Shown one piece after another: positions 41,417 to 52,224 of a DNA stretch of 64,000 bases. The position numbers and the translations under genes are program-made. The notes under the pieces are model-generated. The model saw nothing but the letters and a program-made list of their open reading frames with translations. It did no database searches and was not told where the DNA came from. Position 1 is the stretch's first letter, and each line of letters begins with the position of its first letter. Source of the stretch: Phialophora verrucosa (Eukaryota > Ascomycota > Eurotiomycetes > Chaetothyriales > Herpotrichiellaceae); contig MSED01000010.1 in the NCBI GenBank assembly GCA_002099365.1, positions 310,001 through 374,000 of the forward strand, in the 5' to 3' direction.

Positions 41417-42206
41417 AACATGAGTTGAGCGTCGTATGGCATTGGCATAGCATAGCATAGCATGGCGTGGCGTGGCGTGGCATGGCATGGGCATTAACAT
41501 ATGTAGAAGGGAATGACAAAAAACATCCTCGTCACTTGGTCGCACTGTGTGAGAGATTGCTCTCCCTCAACCCTGGTGATCCCTCCTGGATCCTAGTCCG
41601 GTCTTCACATTTCCATTCTGCCACACGAAATTCACCACCCACCCCCGTCAGGGATATATTTTTTAGAAGCCAAATCTCTCCCAACAATCCGGACAAAGAA
41701 CATCCGCTTCTTGGCCGGGGGACTTTTGTGAGCACATTCCCACGCGGTCTCCTCGGTTGCATAGTTAATGGGCTTCTTCTGAAGGATGGATTGTTCGTAG
41801 ACACTCGACAGAACAACACGGTCACCGACGGGAAAAAACCACCCTTGCAAAGAGGGAAAGGTTTTCGTCTCACCTTCAACCCCACCGCAAAGTAGTCAAT
41901 GTGGATGGTGTGAGGGCAGAGTTTTTTTGGCTTCTTGACAGACAGACACATGTCGGAGGGTCGAATCTCGCTGGGGGTGAACCTTTTTTGCGTCGACTTT
42001 TTTAGGCCGGGGGTTTTTCTTACTCTGCTTGACCATGCATGTGAATGTAATGTGAAGTAATGAATGTGTATGCCAAGGTGAATGTGATGTGATGTCGAGT
42101 CTCATCTCTTGTATCGCAAATACACTTGACCTTTAACGTCCCCTCCATAGGATTGGCAGCCATCCTTCCTTCCCTTTCTCAGTCCCCTCCCGTCTAGACG
42201 CAACCA
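41417..42206. other. Convergent intergenic region
   Basis: About 790 bp between two convergent genes, with a pentamer repeat tract near its left end. No gene seen. Confidence 0.6.
41446..41490. repeat. Nine tandem C(A/G)T(A/G)G pentamers
   Basis: CATAG x3, CATGG, CGTGG x3, CATGG x2 head to tail, 30 bp after the b561-like stop. Confidence 0.85.
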
Positions 42207-44196
42207 TCACAGCAAGTATCTGAAGTTTCTGTTCTCCTTGTCGGTCAGGTCGAGGAACTCGTAGTCCTGCGGCAGGTCCTGCGGTCCTTCCCTCTCTCGC
42301 ATCTTGTTGTCCCTCGAGTAGAGAAAGTCGAGGATGACGGTGAGGACGATGCCCACGGCGAGGATGACGACGATGGTCAGCTTGGCGGGGATGTATGCTG
42401 GGGCGTCCTTGTCGCGGAACGTCTCGGGCCCGATGATGTTTCCGACGCAGAAGCTCATGAGGACGATGGCGTTCATGGCGACTTTCTTGGTGTGGCCGGC
42501 GTCTGGTTGGTTAATTAATCAGCTGGGGTGAGTCGGCGTATAGCACGTTATAACGCGGCACAGCAGAATACAGAGACACACTTACAGTTCGAGGTGATCC
42601 AGCTGTACAGCAGCGGGAGGGCTTTCAGACGACTTGTCAGCACGAGGATTCTGTGAACGTTCCGCTCCAAAGAACCTTCGACTTACTTGCTCCGACGGTG
42701 TTGGTCAAGAAATTCCCGGCCAGCAATCCGGCCTTGTTATCGGCAGGGAGCCATGCCATCAGGGCTCCTCCAAGTAAGGTTGGGATGATCAAGGCGATGA
42801 TGGCAATACCGCGGGCGTTGTACCTGCCTGCCCACCAGGTGCCGAAGCCGACAGAGACAAAGGCAACGGCACAGCCTGGGAGATTGAGCAGCAGCGTCGT
42901 ATACTCGTCGTATCCAAACCTGTGTGTCACGTCAGGGAGCAAGTCACGCGGAAAAGAAGGAGCACGTGGGATCTCGTACCCTTGGATGATAAGGCTCGAG
43001 AACGAACTAACCGCCCCGTTGGGGACGTTGGTGGTGATGACCACCAGACTCAACAGCCAGGTCCTGATGTCGAGGAGCACCTCTTTGAGTTGATGGCCTT
43101 TGAGTTTCTTGTTCTCGATCCCCGTCTGGTTGTCACGGACTCGCTCGATGATGAAGATCTTTTCTTCTGGTGAGAGACGGCTCTTCATCGGGTTGTCGGG
43201 CAGGAATAGAACCACCAGGATGCCAAAGAAGATGGTGATGATGCCGAATAAGAGAAACAGGATCTGCCACGACTTGAAGTGGAGATTCGGGTGCGAGTTC
43301 GTGTAGTGCAGGAAGCCGTATGACGCCATGGAGGACACAGCTGGAGCCACGGATGTGCCCTGGTACCAGATGCCCATGCGAGAGACCTGTTCGTGTCTCT
43401 TGTACCACATGGCCGTGAGAATGACTAGGCTGGAGTAATCAATGCGTCAGCAAGTTTTCGTTTTCATTCTGTGAATACGAAAAGGAGAACGGGCGTGATC
43501 TACCTAGGTGCACATGCCGACTCGAAGACGCCGAGCAGGACTCGAAGGGAGACGATCGAGGCAAAGTTGTGGCAGACGCAGTTCATCGTCACGACGAGGC
43601 CCCAGAGGATCACTGCCAGGTCAGCGATGACTGTTTGGAGACGTCGAGGCTCAAAGGCGCTTACCGTTGCAACCCAGATATTTGGCGGTGGGAAACTTCT
43701 GGATGAAGTACGCCTGAAGAGGCTCACAGAATAGAAAAGAGACGTAGAATGCAATCGCCAGGTTCGAGAAGCCGTTCGCAGGCATGTGTGTGTCCTCGAT
43801 GACGCCCATGATCGATGCATACGATACTGCTCAACGTCAACAGCGAGCTGGATGGGTGTCATCAGCTTGGAGACTCACGCAATGTCTTGTCGGTATACTG
43901 CAAGTAATCTGCAGATTTGTCTTAGCACAGGTTGCTGGTATGACGGTTCCAGAAAGACAGAGGCCTTCCAAGCACCCGGAGAACTCACAGCACGCGAACA
44001 TCAGCGGCATGATCATCCTGTCGACCTTGCGCATCAACTTCTTCTCGTCGATATCAACAGCGTCGCCGGACGCCGCATGCTCGCGGAGGAAACCGAGGGC
44101 TGCATCCACATCCTTGTAGTCGACGAACTTCTCGTTGATGGTCTCGACGGAGTGCACCACCGTCGTGGGCTGGTGTGTTTCAATGTCGTCCTTCAT
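42207..44196 (-). CDS. Dal5-family anion transporter (MFS, allantoate/pantothenate permease type)
   Basis: Plasma-membrane anion importer of the ACS/Dal5 MFS family, which in yeast moves allantoate, ureidosuccinate, vitamins or sulfur anions. Eight exons, roughly 43989-44196, then seven more down to 42207; about 500 aa. The start is ATG 44196 (MKDDIETHQPTT). Junctions keep family motifs in frame: YYLQYTDKTLLSYASIMG, SNLAIAFYVSFLFCEPLQAY, LVILTAMWYKRHEQVSRMGI, FLPDNPMKSRLSPEE, YTTLLLNLPG, LPLLYSWITSNYAGHTKKVA and GNIIGPETF. Helix 1 to 12 layout is complete, with the long central cytosolic loop. The C-terminus ends ENRNFRYLL. Such intron-rich Dal5 genes are usual in Pezizomycotina. Substrate unknown. 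Confidence 0.93.
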
Positions 44197-45027
44197 GGTC
44201 TCTGCTTCATGCGCTTTCCAAGTCGAACCGGTCCTTCTCCAGGATGACGGCCACCTCAGGTAGATATCTCCATAGCACGTCAAGGCATGTCCAACTCGGG
44301 GATACAACGGTCGTTGGCCTATCTGGCTATCTGCCGAGAATGCCTCTATCTTGATCTTTCAGGGGGCCTGGCCAATGAAGCCTTGTACGAAGATCCAACG
44401 TCTGCATGTTCGATACTCGACCTTCCATTGTGAGCAAAGTCGTTGGAGTATAGGCGGCGCGAACATAGCAAGGGAAGAAGTCTAGCACTCGCGGCATGCT
44501 ATTCTCCGCACGATCTGCAATGTCGCAGGGATGATAACAGGTCGAAAGAACGAATGGATCCTGGATGAGGTGTTCAACTGCAGCTGACTCTTATCGGCAA
44601 TGGTTGATGTCTTGCCCGCGCGCGGAGATGGCCGATATGCATCACAGTTGGGATGTTGGAAATCCACGACATCCTCATCCTCTCGTCGCTGTTGTCAGTG
44701 TGGCTTTGGTTGGCGGGAATGCTTAGTTGAAGGTAAGCGTTTCTCTTGTATTCCGCTCTGCACTCGGCCTACATTTAGATCCCGACAACACAATGTGGAA
44801 GAGGGTCAGTACAGTCCGAACAAGATGCTCGAGAACCAACGACAGAGCTCATCCATCGGTCTGCTGAAGACGGGCGGTCACCAGTGAGTATTCATTCGTA
44901 AGCTCAACTGAGTTGAGTACTGTAGTACAGAACTGTGTGGCAATTCAATCAGGACACAGGCATATCTGACACGTTCTGCCTTGCTTTACGTTCATTACCT
45001 TTCCGGATGCGGCATACGTAGCCGCGA
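44197..45027. other. Intergenic region
   Basis: About 830 bp: promoter of the Dal5-type permease and 3' flank of the tautomerase. A small + frame near 44600-44887 is not convincing. Confidence 0.55.
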
Positions 45028-45774
45028 TCACTCGATCAGCTTCCTCAAATCGGGGCGGTCTCGCAACTCCTTCAAGAGGTCTTGGAACGGTTGGTCGTCA
45101 TAGACCTCAGCCTGTTCCTTGAAGTACGCCATGTTGTCTTTCAGCCATGTTCCTTCGTTGTCGGCCTGTATTGGTTCCCGTCAGCGACGACCATACGTGG
45201 ACGGAAAATCGGAGGGGCCATGATGCATAGAGAAAGGCACTCCAGCAGCCAACAAAACCACTCACACTCGGGAGGACCACGCCGTTCTCAATTCCAGTAA
45301 TGACACCGTCGAATCCGACGATGTGCAACTTTCTGGCTCTTCGTTCTTCCTTGCTCAGTTCACCATGATGGCCGTTGGTGCCGTTGGCTTGGCCTTCCTG
45401 CTTCGGCCCGTTGACGATTTCGTACCACGCCGCTTCGAGTCTCTTGGCAAAGTTGTCGAAACGCTCTTTGGTGCGCTTGGGGCCCATCCGGACGGTCCCC
45501 ATGATGCGGTTCGGGGATGTGACACCGTTGTTGTACGGTTTGCCGGCGAGGAAGAACTCGCCGACCGGCTCGGCGGGGCGGAAGATCACGTTGACGAAGA
45601 GCGATGGTGTGAGGTATTCGGTGCTGTGAAGCACCGTGATGCGTTCCGCGAGGAGGGACTTTTGGTAGGGAGTCAAGGGGATGCCATGGACGACCTGTCG
45701 AGAGTTTGTCAATGGCTAGGCGAAGCTATAGGATTGTCTCATGGTGAGCGTAGGTGTACCTGGTAGAGAGGCAT
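45028..45774 (-). CDS. cis-CaaD-like tautomerase (Tautomerase_3 family)
   Basis: Tautomerase-superfamily enzyme that uses an N-terminal proline as base. Exons: 45760-45774 (5 codons), 45266-45694, 45028-45165; 193 aa. Exon 1 is ATG plus Pro, Leu, Tyr, Gln; after Met removal the catalytic Pro1 is exposed. The reading then continues VVHGIPLTPYQKSLLAERIT, TPSLFVNVIFRP, RIMGTVRMGPKRTKERFDNF and, in the last exon, ADNEGTWLKDNMAYFKEQAE. These match the fungal members related to cis-3-chloroacrylic acid dehalogenase; no oligomer domain beyond the core. Substrate unknown; related enzymes act in catabolism of unsaturated or halogenated acids. Confidence 0.88.
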
Positions 45775-47581
45775 GGCTGCTGTCTGTCTTCCTCTGTCAA
45801 AGGTCCTCGGATACGCTCTGTGCTCGTGGGGGAAGTATACAGGATAGAGAGATCGATTGCGGTGGTGAAAGGCGAGACAGGATGGCCCTGGAAGCGCTGA
45901 GGAATGTATATGTATTCACAGTGTGAAGGACTGTAAGGTCGGAGGAGACAGGTCCACCTACCCATCAACCATTTGATGAGTATTCAGAAATGGACCTTTC
46001 GACCCTCGGCATCCTGCTCGTGTTGGCGGCAGTGAGGCCGTCCACAAATCCTCAAAGAGTGTATGCAGTTGGCATGGTAATAGCCAGTCGTGTGAAGAGT
46101 AGCGACATTCTTTAGCGCAATGCGGGGCTCCGCGTCTGCAGGGAGTCCTCAGGAAGGAAAGTCAGCAGGAATTGATCAGTAGCAGTAATCCAATCGTGAT
46201 GGCAGAGCCTCGGAAGAATAGCTGTCTCTGACATTGTTGGACAATTACACACGACAGGCCAGGCGGAGGTGGTGGAAGGTGGAAGGCGGCGGACGTGGCG
46301 GACATGGCGGACATTTGGCGGACGTGAAGACGGTCCTCACATGCATCCGCTTCGATTTCCATGGTAGAATTACGAGCTCCTGACCATCAAGGCGCGTCGA
46401 CAAACATTCAACTGGGCTTTGCCATTACAATCCGCTAACGAAGACCAAAATTCAACGGTTATCACAGCGGTTCAGGTGATATGGATGTCGTATCCTATCG
46501 AGCTTCGAGGAGAACCGAACCGCTTCCGCGAGCCGCCATGACGCCAGATATTGCCATCCAATTGCCCCACAACGCTCAATGTCTGAACAGTATTTAGTAG
46601 AATACCGTGCCTCGTTCTCATATCTCTCGAGCGCAATATACCCAAACTCGCCGGCCTCAAAATACCAACTCTTCGCTTTGCTTCCGAGAGATAGGCCTTG
46701 GAGAGCCCGGAGCAGATTTTCGCTCTGCTTTTGGGCAAGGGATGTCTATCCTAACTCTATCATCACACAGGCCCTCGCCATGACCAAAGCTACTAAGGTA
46801 TTCTGACACAGTCAGCCTTTCCTTTCGTCCCATCCTCTCCACCTGACTGCTCAACGAGCCCAACACTGCGAGCATGTGCGTGCACAACGACCCTTCTCTC
46901 TCCTTGCCCGGCGTTGACGGCCTTTGTTTCTATTTGAACTGACCTCAGAATGGTTGGGTGACCCTTGTAAGCAAGTGCCCTTTTTGCGATTTGTAACGCC
47001 GCCCCCCCAATCTGGCCTGCTTGAAGAGGGGGAAGGCCCAATGCCGTCACCTCAAAGGTCTGGCAAGTCAGAGCCACAATATAGGGCCACTTCAATCGCA
47101 TCCACCGCCTCCTTATACCGGCGCGGATGGTTGCATTGATCGGCATGCAGTCTTCTACGTGGGCTATGGTGAAATGACAACTTGAGATGCAAAAAGAAAA
47201 GAGAAGCCGATGTCGTCGCCTGTATCGGCACTCACACGGAAGGGATATCCCCCGGAACTCGACCGGTCGGCATACGACGATGAGTATCAGCCCGCAGGAG
47301 GTTGTCATGCGAGAGAGCAATTGAAGCCGCTCCTGACATTGGAAAGCCAGCTTTGTCCCACACCCGCCCAATATGATGACAAATATCAGTTCCACCGGAA
47401 AGGACCAAAGCGACCCGCCGGGGACGAAATCGTCCACCACATTGCCATTCTTGGAGATATTCCGTTGCTGCTCCGCTCGGCCCACTATGGAAAGACACCA
47501 GACACATGAAGCAGATTCCTCTACATAGTATATGGTATCTTCCTGCCTTCTCCGCTCGATGCATCATCTCAGCACGAAACA
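45775..47581. other. Long intergenic region with unresolved frames
   Basis: About 1.8 kb. A 230-codon minus frame (46793-47485) and others lack an ATG and domains. One tandem repeat is listed separately. I see no supportable gene. Confidence 0.45.
46288..46325. repeat. Tandem GGCGGAC(G/A)T x4
   Basis: Four 9-bp copies, three contiguous and the fourth offset by TT (46288-46314 and 46317-46325). Confidence 0.85.
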
Positions 47582-48601
47582 ATGCCGCAGCCTACAATCC
47601 TTGTCACTGGTGCCAATGGCTTCCTCGGCTACGCTGTTTGCAGAGCATTCTCGCAAGCAGGATGGAGGACATATGGTCTCATGCGCAAGGACACGATCGC
47701 CGCGGAGCTCATCAGTGAAGAGATCACGCCCATCATCGGTTCTCCTGCCGAGCCGCACTTTGTGTCGAGCCTCCCCGCCATCGATGTGATTGCGACCTGC
47801 TCAGAGGACTTGAAAAACTACGATCACCACTTCAAGGACGTGCTCGCCTTGATAAGACAGATCGGCCAGGCTTCGCGGGCGTTAGGTGGCAACAAACCAC
47901 TCGTCATCTTCAGCAGCGGCTGCAAGGATTACGGCATGGGACTCAAACACGGCGAGGCCGGTCTGGCGCCACATACGGAAGAGAGTCCTCTGAAGTCCAC
48001 CCCACTTCTGGTCAAGCGAACAGAGGCAGCGCTGAAGATGTTGACTTTCAGAGATGAATTCGATTGCGTCGTGACGCGGCCCACGACCTTCTTCGGCCGA
48101 TCAGGCAGCAACTATGCCTACTTCTTTGCGTTGGCCGAACAGGCAAAGGTGCAATCTCGCGGTCTGCTAACAATTCCCTCCACTCCGGACACAATCCTCC
48201 ATGGCACACACGTGGACGACGTCGCTGCCGCATACCTTGCCATCGCAACATCACCTCGCGACGTGGTTGCCGGGAAGGCGTACAACATCTCCAGCCACCG
48301 ATATGAGACACTGGGCGAGATAGTCTCCGTGATGGAGAAGAACCATGGCATTACAGTCTCGTACAAGGATCTCGAACCTCGAGATGAGGAGGTCTTCGGT
48401 GTCTACGCGCTGGCGTTAGTGGGATGGCCGCAGTGGGTAGGGTCGGAAAGGTTGCGGAAGGACACAGGTTGGAAGGACAGAAAACCCTTGTTTCATGAAG
48501 GCTACGATGTGTACAGGAAGGCGTATGAGATCCAGGCAGCTAAACAGACGGAACAATTCCAGCGAGTCGCGGGAAGGGCCCCGGGGCTTTATGCCGAGTA
48601 A
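47582..48601 (+). CDS. NAD-dependent epimerase/dehydratase family protein (extended SDR)
   Basis: Intronless, 339 aa, ATG at 47582. Rossmann motif TGANGFLG at residues 8-15 (VTGANGFLGYAV), GLMRKD after strand 2, and a late 'THVDDVAAAYLAI' segment characteristic of epimerase/NAD-binding family members. Ser in VIFSSGCKDYG is the usual catalytic Ser position. However the normal Tyr-x3-Lys is not seen: the region reads ESPLKSTPLLVKRTEAALKM, with Lys present but Pro where Tyr is expected (see findings). So it may have lost or moved catalysis and act as a nucleotide-binding regulator (NmrA-like) or a non-classical reductase. No signal peptide. Confidence 0.85.
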   Translation: MPQPTILVTGANGFLGYAVCRAFSQAGWRTYGLMRKDTIAAELISEEITPIIGSPAEPHFVSSLPAIDVIATCSEDLKNYDHHFKDVLALIRQIGQASRALGGNKPLVIFSSGCKDYGMGLKHGEAGLAPHTEESPLKSTPLLVKRTEAALKMLTFRDEFDCVVTRPTTFFGRSGSNYAYFFALAEQAKVQSRGLLTIPSTPDTILHGTHVDDVAAAYLAIATSPRDVVAGKAYNISSHRYETLGEIVSVMEKNHGITVSYKDLEPRDEEVFGVYALALVGWPQWVGSERLRKDTGWKDRKPLFHEGYDVYRKAYEIQAAKQTEQFQRVAGRAPGLYAE

Positions 48602-49010
48602 GACCCCAAGGCAAGAAACGTATTGTACCAGACGGACATTGCTGGGGTCCATCGACCATCGTCAGTGTGTGAAGAGTAAGGAACTTAAGGGATTGATATA
48701 CGTAGTACGTCAACTTCATTTCCACTGCGAGTTGCTCGTCCGAGCCTTAGCCTCGCGCGGAACGTGGAGGACAGGCTACATACATAGCTGTATACACTAT
48801 ACTGGAGAAATCAGGAACTAGGTACCGCACGCATCAACGCAATGCCTATTCGCAGATATGATTGGCAATTCATCCAAGTCATGTCCTATACGGTATCGTG
48901 CTGTGATAGTCAATCTGCATCCTGGTCCTTGACTGTCCGCTTCTCGTAACACGCTTCCGAGTCCGAGACCACCGACCACCAGATCCGCGTGTCGACAATA
49001 GTGATGACCA
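48602..49010. other. Convergent intergenic region
   Basis: About 410 bp between the convergent epimerase and sulfite oxidase genes. Nothing seen. Confidence 0.65.
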
Positions 49011-50947
49011 TCAGGATTCTACCCACGGATCATTATCCGCATCTCTCGGCTCGTTCTCCGCCCAGAATTTCTTGTAATCAGCCCACGACTGGGTGGGGAA
49101 CTCCTCGGGCCAAGTCAGCGGGGCCAGCGGCGAGCCCGTTGCCTGGAACTGCTTCAGCTTCTCGGCCGTGCGCGCCCGGGTCTTGTTGATGCTGTACACG
49201 CTGATCCGGTGCGCCGAGTGCGTGACGTGCAGGCCCCAGTTCCACGCGGCCCGCACGGTCAGGGGCTGCGTGTTGAGCGCGTTGTCCCAGCAGCGGCACA
49301 CAATCTCGATCCAGCCCTCGACGTCGCAGGGCAGGTCCATCGACCAGGTCCGCCACGTCCAGCGGCCCTTCTTGGACAGGTTCTCGAGCGGCACGGCGTA
49401 CCAGCTGAAGCCGCCGTCGGCGGACAACTCGACGCGCTCCGGCCATCGCCCGCCCCCCGAGTACGCCCAGCCTTTGCAGTGGATCTTGCCGTTGTGGATG
49501 ACCACCTGCTTGTTCCAGGGGGACATGATCGCGGAGCTGACGGGCATCTCTTGGATCTGGATGCCGTCGGTCGGTTGTTGATTATGCTTGCCGGTCTGTT
49601 GACTGGAGATTGTTAGTCTTAGCTGTCTGGCTGAAGCGGATAGGGATCGCACAAGGCAAAGAACACGGGCGAGAGACGCGAAGATTACTTACTTAAAGTA
49701 GAGATACTCCTTGCTCTGCACAGGCGCGAGCGAGGGGTTCTCAATGGCCTTGATTCGGTAGATCCACTTCACACTGCGGGCACCGATATACCCGAGGACC
49801 ATGATTCTGACTGGGTAGCCGTGGATTGCGGGAAGTGGCTCGCCGTTCATTTCCCAGCAGACAAGCACTTCGTCGTACTTGACCTTTGACCACGGGACGC
49901 TGACGACGTAGTTCATGACTGGTAGTGAGCAACATACGTGATCAGCTTCAGGGGTCTCCGTGTAGAGATTTCCTTGCATTGCTTACCCTGGTTGTCTTTG
50001 AAGTAGGTCTCGGCACCGTAGAGTTCGAGATGCTTGGCCGGCTTGACGAGCCCACCGCAGGCTTCAATGAGGTCTTTCAGATTGATCCCCACATATTCTG
50101 CGGTTCCAATGGCGCCCTCGGCCCATGGCGCTTGAGGCACTTCATCTCCCTGGCCGGCGTAGAGAGAAATTTGTTCGATCCGCCTGGTTCCGGAGCACTG
50201 CATGGTCACCGTCTTCTTGACGCGAGGAAATCGGGATTCGTCGGTGATATCGGTGAAAGTAAACGACTGCGGGTTCTTGACGAGCCCGTCCAAGTCCAGC
50301 TTCCATTTGTCTTTGTCAATGAGCGGTGTGCCGCCGTGGTTGCGGACAAAATGGAGCGAGTTCGGCGTGATGGCTTTGTCGGTGACGAGACGCTTCGGAG
50401 GCTCGCCGTTGTAGGGGAATTGAAGCAGATGCAGCATTTCAGGGTGCTTTTCACGCAGCACAGTGTTCCACGAGTCCTCGGGTACGTCGGTCAGCTCACC
50501 ACCAACCGCGTGATGCCACATCTTCCAATGCGTTCCGGGAAGGACGGGATTTGTGTCTGGAATGGGACCCATCTGAAACTCTGGATTTGGCGGGAAGACC
50601 TGCGCAGCGATGATTTTCGCAGCTTTCTCCTTCTTCTCGGGGTACTTCTCCCATTCCACGTACCTGGAGCGACGTCAATAATGTCACCCTACCCGAGTTA
50701 TGCCTGCCAGGGAATCAACAAACCCTTTCCAGCCTTCCAATTCCCTCGTAAAAAGTTCATCGCGGTTGCCCACGGCATCGATAGCTGCCTGGTCTTTGAT
50801 CAGTTCCGGCCAAGGTGCTGGCTGGATAAAGGCCGGCTCGGGACCCGACTGGTCTAGGAATGGTAGTTTGGCGGCATTGATGCCTTGCTCAATCTTCCAT
50901 TCGTCCGGACGATTGTGGATTTCCGGTCCTTCTGTCTTCGTTGACAT
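49011..50947 (-). CDS. Sulfite oxidase (molybdenum cofactor enzyme, no haem domain)
   Basis: Oxidises sulfite to sulfate in sulfur-amino-acid detoxification. Four exons: 50724-50947, 49987-50663, 49693-49918, 49011-49602; 572 aa. The first junction gives EGWKGYVEWEKYPEKK. Moco-binding domain: Cys231 in TMQCSGTRR is the molybdenum ligand, preceded by NSLHFVRNHGGTPLI, and followed by GAIGTAEYVGINLKDLIEA and IHGYPVRIMVLGYIGARSVK. The dimerisation domain begins near residue 430 (WAYSGGGRWPERVELSADGG, WIEIVCRCWDNALNTQP). There is no cytochrome b5 domain and no C-terminal SKL-like signal (ends DNDPWVES), so plant-type layout without an evident peroxisomal tag. The N-terminal 130 residues exceed the core. 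Start at ATG 50947 (MSTKTEGPEIHNRPDEWKIE). Confidence 0.93.
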
Positions 50948-52224
50948 TTTTGAAGGCGAGAAGACGGCGTTTCGAGGGAGATGCAGAAGCAGAGGCCGGG
51001 GCTGGGAGTGGGGGGTTACTTGCAGGTCTTTATAGGCTGCGCACCGGTGAGATGCAGAAGATGCCCTGACAGTCTTCGACACCTCCCCTCGAAAAGGCTA
51101 AGCGACGCCAGTCACCCGCCGGTATTGCCTGAACTTGCAGTGGGCAGCTCGATTATGACTGGACTGGATTCCATGAGCTGTTCGCACGGTGATTCCACAA
51201 TTGCCTGAAGCTTCATCCTTGCCGATACTGACGAGGACGCCAAATCCTATCAGGCATAGTTTTTGCCGAACATTCAGTCACTTCACTCTTGATTCGAGGT
51301 AAGGTGATTGCCATCAGGGAACCCCCAGCTGCTTCTGCAGTCCCTCTCTGAATCTTCCGGTCATCTCTAGCTTCAGTTGAGCAGAACTGATTGGCGGACA
51401 CACCGGATGACACTCAGCTCGGGCGAGCGATCAGGCGGGTTGGAAGATCCGCAGGGAATGTTAATCAGCGAGCGGGCATAAAGCGATGCTGCATCGGGGA
51501 AATTGATTGGATGGTCGCGGTCAGGAACAGCTGAATGGAGCCTCAGAGAAGGACAGAACGTCCAGTGTCCCTCGCACGAGCTCGTGCGAGGAACTCAAGC
51601 CCCTCCTCGTCGCACTTGTCTCGCTTGTCAGTCTTAATCTCTTGGTTCTTGTCCAGCCATCACTCAAGCTCCACTGCACGGCCTCGAATACGAGACTCTG
51701 TCAGCCTGAGAGACGATGAGTGGTCATCGCGCCGAGGGGAAGAAAGTAATTCCTGGACAGCCGCATGGTTCCGAGAATTCACAACTGATTGGCTCCTGGT
51801 CTGGCACGATCAGCCAAAAGCAGAAGCAGAGGCGATAGGATTGTTCCGTGCAGGCCTGGGTGACCGCCCTTTACCGAGCACGAGGACACGAGGAGTAGTA
51901 GTGTGGAAGGGGAAGCTCGTGGGAAAAATGCGCCTTTGGAAAGGCAGAGCGAGCGCTCCTTATATAGCGGCTTTGGGGTGCCAAGTTCTCAGCATCACTA
52001 ACGCACTTTGGCATCACCCTGTCCAATTCTTACCTTCTTTGGTTGCCAACAGCTCGGCACGCTCACTATAGCTCCAATCGATGCACTGTGCCCGGTTCGC
52101 TCAGGAACTCTGTCTCCCGCGGCGAACTGGTGACATTTGGCTAGTTCAGGAGACATATTTACTTCAAGGCTGGGAGCTTTCTGGGAGCTTTTCTGGGAGC
52201 TTTCTTTCATAGTCGAAATAGAAT
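50948..52224. other. Intergenic region
   Basis: About 1.28 kb. Contains the sulfite oxidase promoter and a tandem repeat near 52170. A 178-codon + frame at 51535-52071 starts with ATG but has no domain and is not called. Confidence 0.45.
52170..52203. repeat. Three tandem CTGGGAGCTTT units
   Basis: Copies at 52170-52180, 52181-52191 and 52193-52203, the last after one extra T. They lie just 3' of the Zn2Cys6 gene stop. Confidence 0.85.

Noticed and set aside
41467..41895. 142-codon + frame after the b561-like gene
   Set aside because: Begins inside a pentamer repeat and has no protein family features.
46793..47485. 230-codon minus frame
   Set aside because: Starts with GTG, has no recognisable domain and no splice signals that extend it.
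50690..50723. Sulfite oxidase exon 1 extending to SLAGIT before the intron
   Set aside because: That donor forces a 24-nt intron or a frame break; the GTTTGT donor at 50723 gives the conserved WKGYVEWEKYPEK reading.
51535..52071. 178-codon ATG-started + frame
   Set aside because: Low complexity Ser/Arg start, no domain; lies in a normal promoter/3' flank region.
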